NCBI GenBank assembly: GCA_964553325.1
Contig: CAZKKI010000015.1
Coordinates: forward strand, 1-64,000
Source of the DNA: BMS3ABIN04 sp964553325
GTDB taxonomy: Bacteria; Bacteroidota; Ignavibacteria; Ignavibacteriales; Melioribacteraceae
Direction: 5' to 3'
DNA length: 64,000 bases
The notes under the pieces are model-generated. The model worked only from the letters and a program-made list of their open reading frames with translations. It was not told where the DNA came from and did no database searches. Each line of letters begins with the position of its first letter. Within the stretch, counting starts at the first letter, position 1. Both the position numbers and the translations under genes were made by a program. Of the stretch, positions 8,490 through 17,162 are shown one piece after another.

Positions 8490-8831
8490 ATGATTTATTA
8501 CGCAACTTCAATATTGTTGATTTTAATCGGTATGTATGCCGTTCTTGTAAAAAAGAACTTAATTAAAATTGTAATAGGACTTTCTATAGTCGATAACGGA
8601 ATTCACTTACTTTTAATTGCTATTGGTTATGTAAAAGACGGAACGGCACCTATTTTTTCAAAGCCCGGCTTAACTGCAAATCAAATGGTCGACCCCGTGC
8701 CGCAAGCATTGGTTTTAACGGCGATAGTTATCGGGTTGGCCGTTACCGCAGTTGCATTGTCTTTAATAATTAGACTTTACGATCATCATAAGACGTTAAA
8801 CATAAATAAAATCAGAAAATTGAAATGGTAA
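8490..8831 (+). CDS. mbxG: MrpC/MbxG-like subunit (NuoK-like)
   Basis: 113 aa with three membrane helices. It has NuoK/MnhC features: GLSIVDNGIHLLLIAIGY, the long ordered loop TAPIFSKPGLTANQMVDPVPQALVLTAIVIGLAVTAVAL typical of MnhC, and an acidic residue in helix 2. It is a small ion-path subunit between the B-like and D-like antiporter subunits. Confidence 0.93.
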   Translation: MIYYATSILLILIGMYAVLVKKNLIKIVIGLSIVDNGIHLLLIAIGYVKDGTAPIFSKPGLTANQMVDPVPQALVLTAIVIGLAVTAVALSLIIRLYDHHKTLNINKIRKLKW

Positions 8832-8844
8832 TTTCGGATTGGTT

Positions 8845-10299
8845 ATGAGTCCTGTACACTTTATCGCAGTACCTTTGTTCGCAGCATTTCTAATTCCTTT
8901 AATCGGAAAAGTTTCCAAGGAATTGGTAAAAATAGTTCCGGGTATTGTGTTGTTGTATTTATCGTTTGTTTCCGTAACATTATTTCCTACAGGTATAAAT
9001 CAACCGATTGTGGAAATCATTGCCGGATTCAAACCTCCATTCGGAATTACATTGTATTACGGTGCCGTCGCCGCTTTTCTTACAACATTGATAACGCTAA
9101 TAGGATTTGTAATTTGGTTATATAGTTACAAATTCATCATCAGAGAACCGATTGAAAAATATTACATGCTCTTTATGATGCTCATTACTGGTTCTACAGG
9201 GATTGTATTAACCGGCGACATATTCAATCTCTTTGTGTTTTTCGAAATTACTTCGATTGCTGCTTACTCATTAACGGCATTTCTAAGAGATAGAGACGGT
9301 GCCGAAGCCGCATTCAAATATTTATTAATCGGTTCATTCGCATCAACATTTTTCCTGTTGGCAATTGCCATTATTTATGCAAACACCCACACGCTTAATC
9401 TGGCAGATATCGCTGTAAAAATACAAGAAGTTCCGGTTACAACAAGACTTTTTATACTAATCTTATTTTTAATCGGTTTGGGAATAGAATCGGAAATGTT
9501 CCCGTTAAACGGATGGGCTCCCGATGCATACTCGCAAGCACCTTCTCCGGTCGGAGCCGTTTTCGGAGGAATTGTTGTAAAAGCTGCAATCTATTCGTTG
9601 ATGCGCATTATCTTTTTGATGTTTAACAATCACGACGTGCTGCATTTTTTAGTAGTTATGGGAATTATAACTTTGATGATCGCGGAAATGTCGGCAATGA
9701 AACAGCAACAAATAAAAAGAATGCTTGCCTTTTCAAGTATCGGGCAGATGGGTTTGGTTATTATCGCATTCGGCATAGGAACCGAACCGAGTGTAAGAGC
9801 GGCTATGTTTCAGATGTTTAACCATGCTTTGATTAAATCCCTGCTGTTTTTTGCCGCCGGATATCTGGTTTTTCATTCCGGTTCGAAGAAAATTTCAGCG
9901 CTCGACGGATTGGGACACGATAAACCGCTTACAAGTTTCTTTTTTGCATTCGGAGCTTTGGCAATTATTGGTTTACCTCCCTTTTCCGGTTTTTGGAGCA
10001 AATTATATATTCTTCTTTCAGTAGCCGATGCCGGATTAATGATACCGGTTATACTTATTCTTGTTAGCTCTATTATTGAAGCTGTCTATTATTTGAGAGT
10101 TGTGAGCAGATTGTATTTTTATAAAGAAGAAGCAACCGACGTTAGACGTACTCCCGTTTCCGGACTTGTTGCAATGGGAATACTAACCGTTGTGATTTTA
10201 TTGGTCGGATTTTATCCGAATTTAATTCTCGATTGGATGACGCCCGCGGCTACCGATTTACTTGATAGAGCGGCATATATAAAATTCGGATTATTTTAG
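8845..10299 (+). CDS. mbxH: MrpD/MbxH-like proton/sodium-pumping subunit
   Basis: 484 aa from the ATG at 8845. A TTG six nt earlier is possible but less likely. It is a polytopic antiporter-like subunit homologous to NuoL/M/N and MrpD. Visible pump residues are the glutamate in FVFFEITSIAAYSLTA (helix 5 Glu), lysine in the AAFKYLLIGSFAS region, and the broken-helix motif around LNGWAPDAYSQAPSPVGAVFGGIVVK with its following Lys. It is followed 14 nt later by a second homologue, the H-H' duplication characteristic of mbx rather than mbh operons. Confidence 0.93.
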   Translation: MSPVHFIAVPLFAAFLIPLIGKVSKELVKIVPGIVLLYLSFVSVTLFPTGINQPIVEIIAGFKPPFGITLYYGAVAAFLTTLITLIGFVIWLYSYKFIIREPIEKYYMLFMMLITGSTGIVLTGDIFNLFVFFEITSIAAYSLTAFLRDRDGAEAAFKYLLIGSFASTFFLLAIAIIYANTHTLNLADIAVKIQEVPVTTRLFILILFLIGLGIESEMFPLNGWAPDAYSQAPSPVGAVFGGIVVKAAIYSLMRIIFLMFNNHDVLHFLVVMGIITLMIAEMSAMKQQQIKRMLAFSSIGQMGLVIIAFGIGTEPSVRAAMFQMFNHALIKSLLFFAAGYLVFHSGSKKISALDGLGHDKPLTSFFFAFGALAIIGLPPFSGFWSKLYILLSVADAGLMIPVILILVSSIIEAVYYLRVVSRLYFYKEEATDVRRTPVSGLVAMGILTVVILLVGFYPNLILDWMTPAATDLLDRAAYIKFGLF

Positions 10300-10313
10300 T
10301 TATTAAATTTTAA

Positions 10314-12170
10314 ATGATTATGAATTCTATTGCATACATATTGCTTGTTACTTTTGCCGGAGCTAGTATTACATTTATCGTTCATCATATCGCGCGAAAA
10401 CTGAGAGACATCGTCGCCATTGCCGTTACCGCGTTCGGGTTATTTTATGTAATACGGTCACTCTCGGAAAATACAAAAATAATAATTCGAATTGCCGATT
10501 TTAATCTTATCTGGGGCGGAACTGCCTACAGCAATCTGTTTGCAGTGTTAGTTGCCGTACTCGGATTTCTCGTTGTTTTGTATGCTCACGATTTTATGGC
10601 TAATAAAGACCGACTCGGTTATTTTTATATGAATTTCCTTCTTGTGTTAGGTGGTATGTACGGAATTGTGTTCAGTCAAGACCTTGTTTCCCTTTTCTTC
10701 TTTTGGGAAGTAATGACATGGTCTTCATTTCTATTGGTTATTTACTGCTGTAAAGAAGCTCAGCCAATCGGATTAAAATATTTTGTATTTAGTGCAATCG
10801 GGGCATATTCTTTATTAATTGCCATAGTTATGCTTTACTCACAAATAGGAAATTTGGAATTATCTTCGATTATAGAAAATTTCTCAAGTATATCTTCATC
10901 AAATCAAATAATCATATCGGTTTTATTCTTAGTAGGATTCGGAGTAAAAAGTGCCGTAATGCCATTACACGTTTGGGCACCCGATTCGTATTCAATATCT
11001 CCATCTCCGTTTACCGCTTTGTTCTCCGGCGCTCTTTCTAAAATGGGCATTTACGGAATCGGGTTGGTGTTATTCAAGCTGGCTTCACACTCCGGTTATT
11101 TACCTTACGTGCAAATTATTTTGGCATGGATAGGCGGAATAACGGCGTTGCTTGGAACTTTCTATGCGATTTTTCAAACCGACGCAAAAAAACTTCTCGC
11201 CTATTCCTCAATTAGCCAATTAGGTTATATAATTATCGGTTTGGCTGTCGGTACGCCTTTAAGCATAGCAGCCGCCTTGTTTTTAGTTATTTTACACGGG
11301 GCTTTCAAGGCAATGCTCTTTATGGCGGTTGGAGCGGTTTATTTGAGAACCGGAACAACGGATATGGATTCCGTCACGGGATTAATCAGAAAAATGCCGT
11401 ATAGTTTTGTAACCGTTTTATTCGGCATAATAACCGTCTCCGGCGTTCCACCGTTGGGTGGATTCGCAGCTAAATGGATGCTTTATGAGTCTCTAATCCA
11501 ATCGAAACATTATTTCCTCGTTATCGTGGTTTTTGCAGCCAGTACCGCTGCGTTTCTCTATTTATATAGATTGATTTTCTCGTTGTTTTTAGGACAAGAA
11601 GAAAAAGAATGGGCTAACGTAAAAGAAGCGCCCTTACTTATGCTTATTCCAATGCTCTTCTTATCGGCATTTGTTTTAATAGTTGGTATTTTCCCGGGGT
11701 TAATTCTCGATCCGATTTCTCAAGCAATGCAATATCTCGGAAACTACAGTTTCAAATACGAAACATCCGTGCTGTTCAACGACTGGGGAAATCAAGTGAA
11801 TATGCAAACCGTAATCAACGTAATTGGTGCGGTTTTTCTAATTGCCGGTTTATTTGTTACGTTCAAAGGATTAAAAAAGACTCGATATGTTACAACAAAG
11901 GATATTCATACTTCCGGAGAAATTCCAAAAGAAAACGAAAACCTAACTTATGCCGTGGATTTTTATAAGCCATTTGAAAGAGCAATAGCTCCAATATTAA
12001 AAGCAAGCATCGACAAGGTTTACACAGTTATTGCTAATAACTTGGAACAAGCATTCGACTTTCTCAGATACGTTTACACCGGGAACGGTCAGACTTACGC
12101 AATGTACGTTGTGCTTTTTTTATCTCTCTTAATTTTATTTGCCGAACTAATTTTTGGAATTAAACTTTAA
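10314..12170 (+). CDS. mbxH': Second antiporter-like pump subunit (MbxH'/NuoL-type)
   Basis: 618 aa, another NuoL/M/N-MrpD homologue, longer than its neighbour because of an extra C-terminal amphipathic/helical segment that ends in one more membrane helix. Motifs include the pump glutamate in LFFFWEVMTWSSFLLVIY, the Lys in KYFVFSAIGAYSL, and the discontinuous helix MPLHVWAPDSYSISPSPFTALFSGALSKMG. The C-terminal hydrophilic part (about residues 530-600) may be a lateral helix. Start at 10314, with another ATG two codons later. The two pump subunits imply at least two ion channels in the complex. Confidence 0.92.
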   Translation: MIMNSIAYILLVTFAGASITFIVHHIARKLRDIVAIAVTAFGLFYVIRSLSENTKIIIRIADFNLIWGGTAYSNLFAVLVAVLGFLVVLYAHDFMANKDRLGYFYMNFLLVLGGMYGIVFSQDLVSLFFFWEVMTWSSFLLVIYCCKEAQPIGLKYFVFSAIGAYSLLIAIVMLYSQIGNLELSSIIENFSSISSSNQIIISVLFLVGFGVKSAVMPLHVWAPDSYSISPSPFTALFSGALSKMGIYGIGLVLFKLASHSGYLPYVQIILAWIGGITALLGTFYAIFQTDAKKLLAYSSISQLGYIIIGLAVGTPLSIAAALFLVILHGAFKAMLFMAVGAVYLRTGTTDMDSVTGLIRKMPYSFVTVLFGIITVSGVPPLGGFAAKWMLYESLIQSKHYFLVIVVFAASTAAFLYLYRLIFSLFLGQEEKEWANVKEAPLLMLIPMLFLSAFVLIVGIFPGLILDPISQAMQYLGNYSFKYETSVLFNDWGNQVNMQTVINVIGAVFLIAGLFVTFKGLKKTRYVTTKDIHTSGEIPKENENLTYAVDFYKPFERAIAPILKASIDKVYTVIANNLEQAFDFLRYVYTGNGQTYAMYVVLFLSLLILFAELIFGIKL

Positions 12171-12185
12171 GATAGCGGAAACATT

Positions 12186-13094
12186 ATGGAAATAAATTGG
12201 TCAACGGTTTTGGGCATCATATTCACACCGGTAATTGCTTTTGTGGTTGGTGTAACATACGGCGGGTTAACGCGCAGAATCACAGCCAGAATTCAAAACC
12301 GTTTTGGTCCCCCTACATATCAAAATCTATTGGATATAATTAAATTATACAGTAAAGAGTCAAACATCAATCACGGTGTAATGCAGCATTTGGGACCGGT
12401 ATTTGCAATTACCGCTTCCGTAACAACCCTCTTTTTCGTACCCGTAATTAAAGATTCCCCGATATTTACAAATTTCAGTTTCAACGGAGATTTGATTTTT
12501 CTTTTATACATAATGGTTTTCGGTTCGCTTGGAATGGCGCTTGGAGCCGGGCAAACCGGTAACCCGAATTCCGCAATCGGGGTTTCCAGAGGTTTAAGTC
12601 AGCTTGTCGGTTACGAAGTTCCTTTCGTTATGGCATTGGTGGCTGTAATGATTCAATTTCAAACTACTTCCCTAAACGATTTGCTGGCAGTGCAAGATCA
12701 TTTTACCAAATGGATAATATTTCAATCGCCTTTTGCTTTTTTAGCTGCAATTTTGGCTTTTCTGGGAATGATGGGTTACGCGCCCTTCGATGTTGTATTT
12801 GCTCCGGCCGAAATTGCTTCCGGTCCTCCTTCCGAGTTCGGTGGTAAATATTTAGGTTTGATGTTAACAAGCAGATCAATTTTCACTTTTGCCAAACTGG
12901 TTCTGTTTACCGATATATTTCTTGGGGGAGCGTCGGATTTTATAACTTTATTAATCAAAACTTTTATTATTTATATGATTCCGGTATTAACCGGAATTGT
13001 TTTCCCGCGGTTCAGAACCGAACAATCGATTCGATTTTTCTGGTCGTGGCCTCTATTCTTCGGTATTTTGGCAATATTGGTAGTAGTATTTTAA
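12186..13094 (+). CDS. mbxM: NuoH-like membrane anchor (MbxM)
   Basis: 302 aa, eight or so membrane helices, of the NuoH/HycD/EchB family that forms the membrane base of the quinone- or hydrogenase-like catalytic arm. Seen are the cytoplasmic loop RRITARIQNRFGPPTYQNLLDIIKLYSKE, the AGQTGNPNSAIGVSRGLSQLVGYEVPF stretch and the acidic loop FDVVFAPAEIASGPPSEFGGKYLG. It marks the switch from antiporter-type to electron-transfer genes, in the place of mbxM. Confidence 0.93.
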   Translation: MEINWSTVLGIIFTPVIAFVVGVTYGGLTRRITARIQNRFGPPTYQNLLDIIKLYSKESNINHGVMQHLGPVFAITASVTTLFFVPVIKDSPIFTNFSFNGDLIFLLYIMVFGSLGMALGAGQTGNPNSAIGVSRGLSQLVGYEVPFVMALVAVMIQFQTTSLNDLLAVQDHFTKWIIFQSPFAFLAAILAFLGMMGYAPFDVVFAPAEIASGPPSEFGGKYLGLMLTSRSIFTFAKLVLFTDIFLGGASDFITLLIKTFIIYMIPVLTGIVFPRFRTEQSIRFFWSWPLFFGILAILVVVF

Positions 13095-13104
13095 CGAGGT
13101 AAAA

Positions 13105-13650
13105 ATGTATAACGATAAAGACGCATCGAAAATTGTAGACATAATAAAAAATTTCGCACGCAAGCATTCACTTTGGGTTGTTGCTTACGGAACCGGCTGC
13201 GGCGCAATCGAACTTCCGCCTACAATGACTTCGCGTTACGACGCCGAACGTTTCGGTATCCGTGGTTCCGCCACACCGCGCCAAGCCGATGTTCTGCTTA
13301 TAACCGGTTACCTTGCTGTAAAAACTTTAAAGAGGGTAATTCGTACTTACGAACAAATGCAAGAACCGAAATACGTAATCGGTTTCGGCTCATGCACTAT
13401 TAATGGCGGAATGTACTGGGATTCGTATAATACCATCAAAGCACTCGATAGATATTTACCGGTCGACGTTTATATAAACGGATGTATGCCCCGACCCGAA
13501 GCGGTTATTTCCGGATTTATAAAACTTCAAGAACTAATTACTCAAGGAAAAGCCGACGGCGCAAAACGATATCAAGAAAATTTGGAATGGTACAGGGAAA
13601 ATCAACGAAAAGTAATTAAAAACTGGCGTATGCCCGAATATAATTGGTGA
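13105..13650 (+). CDS. mbxJ: NuoB-like iron-sulfur subunit (MbxJ)
   Basis: 181 aa, the small subunit that carries the terminal [4Fe-4S] cluster next to the catalytic large subunit in complex I and group 4 hydrogenases. Only three candidate ligands are visible: Cys32 (GTGCGAIEL), Cys97 (GSCTINGGMYWDSYNT) and Cys127 (NGCMPRPE). Complex I has a tandem CysCys and hydrogenases have CxxC at the first position, where this protein has a single Cys flanked by Gly. The fourth ligand may be another residue or the cluster may be unusual. Good GAGG ribosome site before the ATG. Confidence 0.92.
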   Translation: MYNDKDASKIVDIIKNFARKHSLWVVAYGTGCGAIELPPTMTSRYDAERFGIRGSATPRQADVLLITGYLAVKTLKRVIRTYEQMQEPKYVIGFGSCTINGGMYWDSYNTIKALDRYLPVDVYINGCMPRPEAVISGFIKLQELITQGKADGAKRYQENLEWYRENQRKVIKNWRMPEYNW

Positions 13651-13654
13651 TAAA

Positions 13655-14242
13655 ATGAATCAAGATTTATCAAAAGAAAATAAAACTATTAACGAAATAA
13701 AAAATACTTTCCATTCAGCGGAAACAAAGCTTCAACGAAATAACAGAATAATAGTTAAACTGAGGAGCGATTTAATTCCACCGTTTCTCAGTTATGCAAA
13801 AAATTATTTGTCGTTTAACCATCTCTCGCACTTTTCTTGTGTCGATTGGATTGAAGATAATGAATTCGAATTAGTTTACATTCTCTATTCTTACGAAAAG
13901 AATTTAATTGTAATTGCGAAAACCAGAATTAATAGAGAGAAAGCGGAATTCGTAACAATAAAACATTTGTGGCGACAAGCGGAAACTTATGAACGGGAAT
14001 TGCACGAAATGTATGGAATTAATTTTATCGGTAACGACAGACTAAACGAATTTATTTTGGAAGACTGGGACGATACACCACCAATGAGAAGAGACTTCGA
14101 TACGGTACGGTTCGCAAAAGATAATTTTTATACCCGACCGGGCAGAGAAGATGCACAAGACGTGCGCGAAACAATTACCCAAAAAAGCGGAGAAAAAATT
14201 CCGGACTTTGCAAAAGAATTTTCCGTTAGGAATTTAAAATGA
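13655..14242 (+). CDS. mbxK: NuoC-like subunit (MbxK)
   Basis: 195 aa, of the 30-kDa NuoC/HycE-N family that structurally supports the catalytic large subunit. The diagnostic region WRQAETYERELHEMYGINFIGNDRLNEFILEDWDDTPPMRRDF is clear (about residues 112-155). The N-terminal 30 residues are divergent. It overlaps the NuoD-like gene by 4 nt. Confidence 0.92.
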   Translation: MNQDLSKENKTINEIKNTFHSAETKLQRNNRIIVKLRSDLIPPFLSYAKNYLSFNHLSHFSCVDWIEDNEFELVYILYSYEKNLIVIAKTRINREKAEFVTIKHLWRQAETYERELHEMYGINFIGNDRLNEFILEDWDDTPPMRRDFDTVRFAKDNFYTRPGREDAQDVRETITQKSGEKIPDFAKEFSVRNLK

Positions 14243-15342
14243 GAGAAAAAGAAACAACACTGTATTTCGGACCGCAACATCCCGGTATAACCGGGAACAT
14301 GATGGTAAAATTAAAAGTTGCCGGCGATACAATTATCAAAGCCGAAACACATGTAGGTTATTTGCATAGAGCCTTCGAAAAATTAATGGAACAAAGAACA
14401 TGGATGCAGTCGTTCCCGATTGTATGCCGCATTTGCGTGCCCGAACCTGATCCGAACGAAGAAAATCTTGCCCGAGCCGTTGAAGAAATTGAAGGCAGAG
14501 AAGTACCCGAACGAGCGAAATACATACGGGTTATGGTTTTGGAGCTTTCCCGCCTCGCCGCATATTTCCTTTGGATGGGCGGGCAATCGGGAACTGCCGG
14601 TTTATATACCGTTCCCCAGTGGAGTGTCGGAGATCGTGATTACATTCTCGATCTATTCGAGGAACTAACCGGCGGAAGAATTTATCACATGTATATTTGG
14701 GCGGGAGGCGTTAGGCGCGATTTGCCCGAAGGTTTTGCGGACAAAGTTTTAAAAACGATGGATTACATCGAGAGCAGATTGCCGGAATACGATAAATTGA
14801 TGTTCGATAACGCTATATTCCAAAAACGCGCAAAGGGTGTAGGAGTTATTGATAAAGAAAAAGCTCTGGAATGGGGAGTTGTTGGTCCACCGTTGCGCGG
14901 TTGCGGTATTCAACATGATGTTAGAAAAGACGAACCGTACGAAGTTTACGATAAATTGGATTTTGTCGTACCGACATACGAAGGCGGTGATATTTGGGCG
15001 CGCGCTATGGTAAGACGAATGGAAATGGAACAATCGATTTCGATCATCAGGCAAGTAATAGAAAAAATGCCCGGCGGTGAATATTACAATAAAGTTCCAA
15101 CCCCGCTGAACTGGTATGTACCTCCGGGGGAAGCTTATGTGAAAACCGAATCGGCAAGAGGAGAATTCGGCTATTACGTTGTAAGCGACGGTTCGTTAAA
15201 ACCGAGACGTATTCACGTTCGCGGACCTGCGTACGTCCACGGTGTTTCCTTACTCGAAAATATCTTAGTCGGTGCCAATATTTCCGACGTTGCATTGATA
15301 ATGAACAGCTTGGGTGTTTGCCCACCCGAAATTGAAAGATAG
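14239..15342 (+). CDS. mbxL: NuoD-like catalytic large subunit (MbxL), NiFe site incomplete
   Basis: 367 aa, large subunit of the complex I/group 4 hydrogenase family. The N-terminal metal motif is intact as Cys63-Arg-Ile-Cys66 (VCRICVPEPDPNE). At the C-terminus, where hydrogenases have CxxC, this protein ends SLGVCPPEIER, that is Cys361-Pro-Pro-Glu, so the fourth ligand is Glu. It ends at the Arg where a matured hydrogenase would end, with no extension for a maturation protease. FGPQHPGITG near the N-terminus is the NuoD-type His loop. These features and the operon order suit the Mbx/Mbs class rather than an H2-evolving enzyme. Confidence 0.92.
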   Translation: MREKETTLYFGPQHPGITGNMMVKLKVAGDTIIKAETHVGYLHRAFEKLMEQRTWMQSFPIVCRICVPEPDPNEENLARAVEEIEGREVPERAKYIRVMVLELSRLAAYFLWMGGQSGTAGLYTVPQWSVGDRDYILDLFEELTGGRIYHMYIWAGGVRRDLPEGFADKVLKTMDYIESRLPEYDKLMFDNAIFQKRAKGVGVIDKEKALEWGVVGPPLRGCGIQHDVRKDEPYEVYDKLDFVVPTYEGGDIWARAMVRRMEMEQSISIIRQVIEKMPGGEYYNKVPTPLNWYVPPGEAYVKTESARGEFGYYVVSDGSLKPRRIHVRGPAYVHGVSLLENILVGANISDVALIMNSLGVCPPEIER

Positions 15343-15350
15343 GTAATAAA

Positions 15351-17162
15351 ATGGCTATAAACTTAAAAGGAATAATTTCTCCGTACAACGCATTAAAACA
15401 AGCCGGAAAAAAACCGCACACGGTTCAATATCCGTTTGAAAAAAAAGAAGCGGCTGACCGTTATCGCGGTTTTCATTACAACGATTTGGAAGAATGCATC
15501 GGTTGCGGTACATGCGCAACGATTTGCCAAAACGAAGCTATAGATATGATTTTTATCGAAGGATTCGAAACTACCACCGGCGATTCGGGACTTCGCCCGC
15601 GAGTGGACAACGGAAGATGTTGCTGGTGTGCACTTTGTGTGGAATCGTGCCCAACCGGCTCCTTAAGTTTAACGAAAGATTATTTATATGTTTCCGACGA
15701 TCCGGATTCTTTTCTGCTAATTCCCGGTTTGGATAACCCGGAAGGAAAGGAAAAACTTTCTTGGGTAAGCGATGGTAATTCCTTGTTAGATTATCAACGC
15801 GTTCCAATGCCTGAACTTGAAGGTAAAGAAAGGGTGAAATCTTTCGCCGAAGTTGTTCTGGGTTATTCGGAAGAACAGGCGAGAGCGGAAGCCGCCCGTT
15901 GTGTGGGGTGTGGAATTTGTACCGATAACTGCCCGGTACACATGCACATACCCGAATACATCAACGCAATTGCACGCGGCGACGACGAAATGGCGGTTAA
16001 AATTATTTACGACAATAACCCGCTCGGAGAAACCTGTGGTAAAGTTTGTACAAGACGTTGCGAAGAAATTTGCGCGGTAAGTAAACGCGGAGAACCGATT
16101 GCCATACGTTGGTTGAAACGTTATGCAACGGAAAAAGCCAAAAACAAAGATATCTTGAAAGAAATTGTTAATCCTACTATTCTCCCGCCGAACGGGCATT
16201 CAGTTGGAATAATCGGAGCCGGTCCCGGCGGTTTAACTGTAGCTTACTACTTGGCTTTGCGCGGATTCGATGTTACAATCTATGAAGCAAAAGATCATGC
16301 AGGCGGTATGATTATGTACGGAATCCCAAAATACCGCTTACCTTTGGATAGCATCGACAAACAAATAGAATACATGAAAAGTATCGGTGTAAAAATTTTG
16401 TTTAATACAAAAGTCGGGAAAGATATTTCTTTCAGCGAGTTGAAACAAAAACACGAAGCAATTTACATAGGAATCGGATTTGAAGTGCCGTACAAACTAG
16501 GAATCAAAGGCGAAGACGCTGAAGGTTCGATACAGGCAATTAATTTCTTAAGAGCAATTAACAGTGAAAAACACGTTGAGATAGGTAACAAAGTTGTTGT
16601 AGTCGGCGGTGGAAATGTTGCAATAGACGCGGCAAGGGTTTCGAGAAGATTGGGCGCCGAAGTAACAATACTTTACAGAAGAAGAGTTGAAGATATGCCG
16701 GCAGATTGGGAAGAAATCGAAGGTGCCGAAGACGAAGGTGTAATTATTCATCCGCAAGCCATTCCACTGGAAATTATTACCGACGAACATAATAAAGTTA
16801 AAGCAATTAAATACGCGAACGCGGAAATGATTCCCGATCCGCAAGGCGGCAGACCCAGACCTAAAATAATTGAAGGTGACGAACACATTATTGAAGTAAC
16901 AAGCGTTATTGCGGCAATCGGACAAGAGGCCGATTATTCTTTCTTGCCGGAGGAAGTACTTAACGCTATAGAAATAAAACGTGGCAGAATCGTAGTAAAC
17001 GAATATCAGCAAACAAAATTACCTTGGCTTTTCGCCGGCGGTGATATTGCCAACAGAAGAGCCGATGCTATTAGCGCTATTGCCGACGGATACAGAGCTG
17101 TTCAAGGAATCGAAAAGTTATTATTAAATGAGGATATAAAAAATGGCGGACGTCTCAACTAA
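15351..17162 (+). CDS. NuoI-like ferredoxin (MbxN) fused to GltD/NfnB-like NAD(P)H flavoprotein
   Basis: 603 aa. Residues 1-110 carry two [4Fe-4S] ferredoxin motifs, Cys49/52/55/59 and Cys90/93/96/100, as in NuoI/MbxN. Residues 180-245 form the Fer4-type N-terminal domain of GltD/PreT proteins, with Cys184/187/190/194 and Cys229/233/237/241. Then come the FAD fold (GIIGAGPGG, 286-294) and an NAD(P)-binding fold (GGGNVA at 419-424) with YRRR at 442-445 followed by MPA, the NADPH-type signature of GltD and NfnB. The C-terminus has FAGGDI. In archaeal mbx operons the last subunit is ferredoxin-only. Here the flavin module would let the complex exchange electrons with NADP(H), probably alongside ferredoxin. 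SD AGGT precedes the ATG. Confidence 0.92.
   Translation: MAINLKGIISPYNALKQAGKKPHTVQYPFEKKEAADRYRGFHYNDLEECIGCGTCATICQNEAIDMIFIEGFETTTGDSGLRPRVDNGRCCWCALCVESCPTGSLSLTKDYLYVSDDPDSFLLIPGLDNPEGKEKLSWVSDGNSLLDYQRVPMPELEGKERVKSFAEVVLGYSEEQARAEAARCVGCGICTDNCPVHMHIPEYINAIARGDDEMAVKIIYDNNPLGETCGKVCTRRCEEICAVSKRGEPIAIRWLKRYATEKAKNKDILKEIVNPTILPPNGHSVGIIGAGPGGLTVAYYLALRGFDVTIYEAKDHAGGMIMYGIPKYRLPLDSIDKQIEYMKSIGVKILFNTKVGKDISFSELKQKHEAIYIGIGFEVPYKLGIKGEDAEGSIQAINFLRAINSEKHVEIGNKVVVVGGGNVAIDAARVSRRLGAEVTILYRRRVEDMPADWEEIEGAEDEGVIIHPQAIPLEIITDEHNKVKAIKYANAEMIPDPQGGRPRPKIIEGDEHIIEVTSVIAAIGQEADYSFLPEEVLNAIEIKRGRIVVNEYQQTKLPWLFAGGDIANRRADAISAIADGYRAVQGIEKLLLNEDIKNGGRLN

Noticed and set aside
6495..15342. A true H2-evolving group 4 [NiFe] hydrogenase
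   Set aside because: The C-terminal CxxC is CPPE, there is no processing tail on the large subunit, no maturation genes are nearby, and the operon order with H-H' fits Mbx/Mbs instead.
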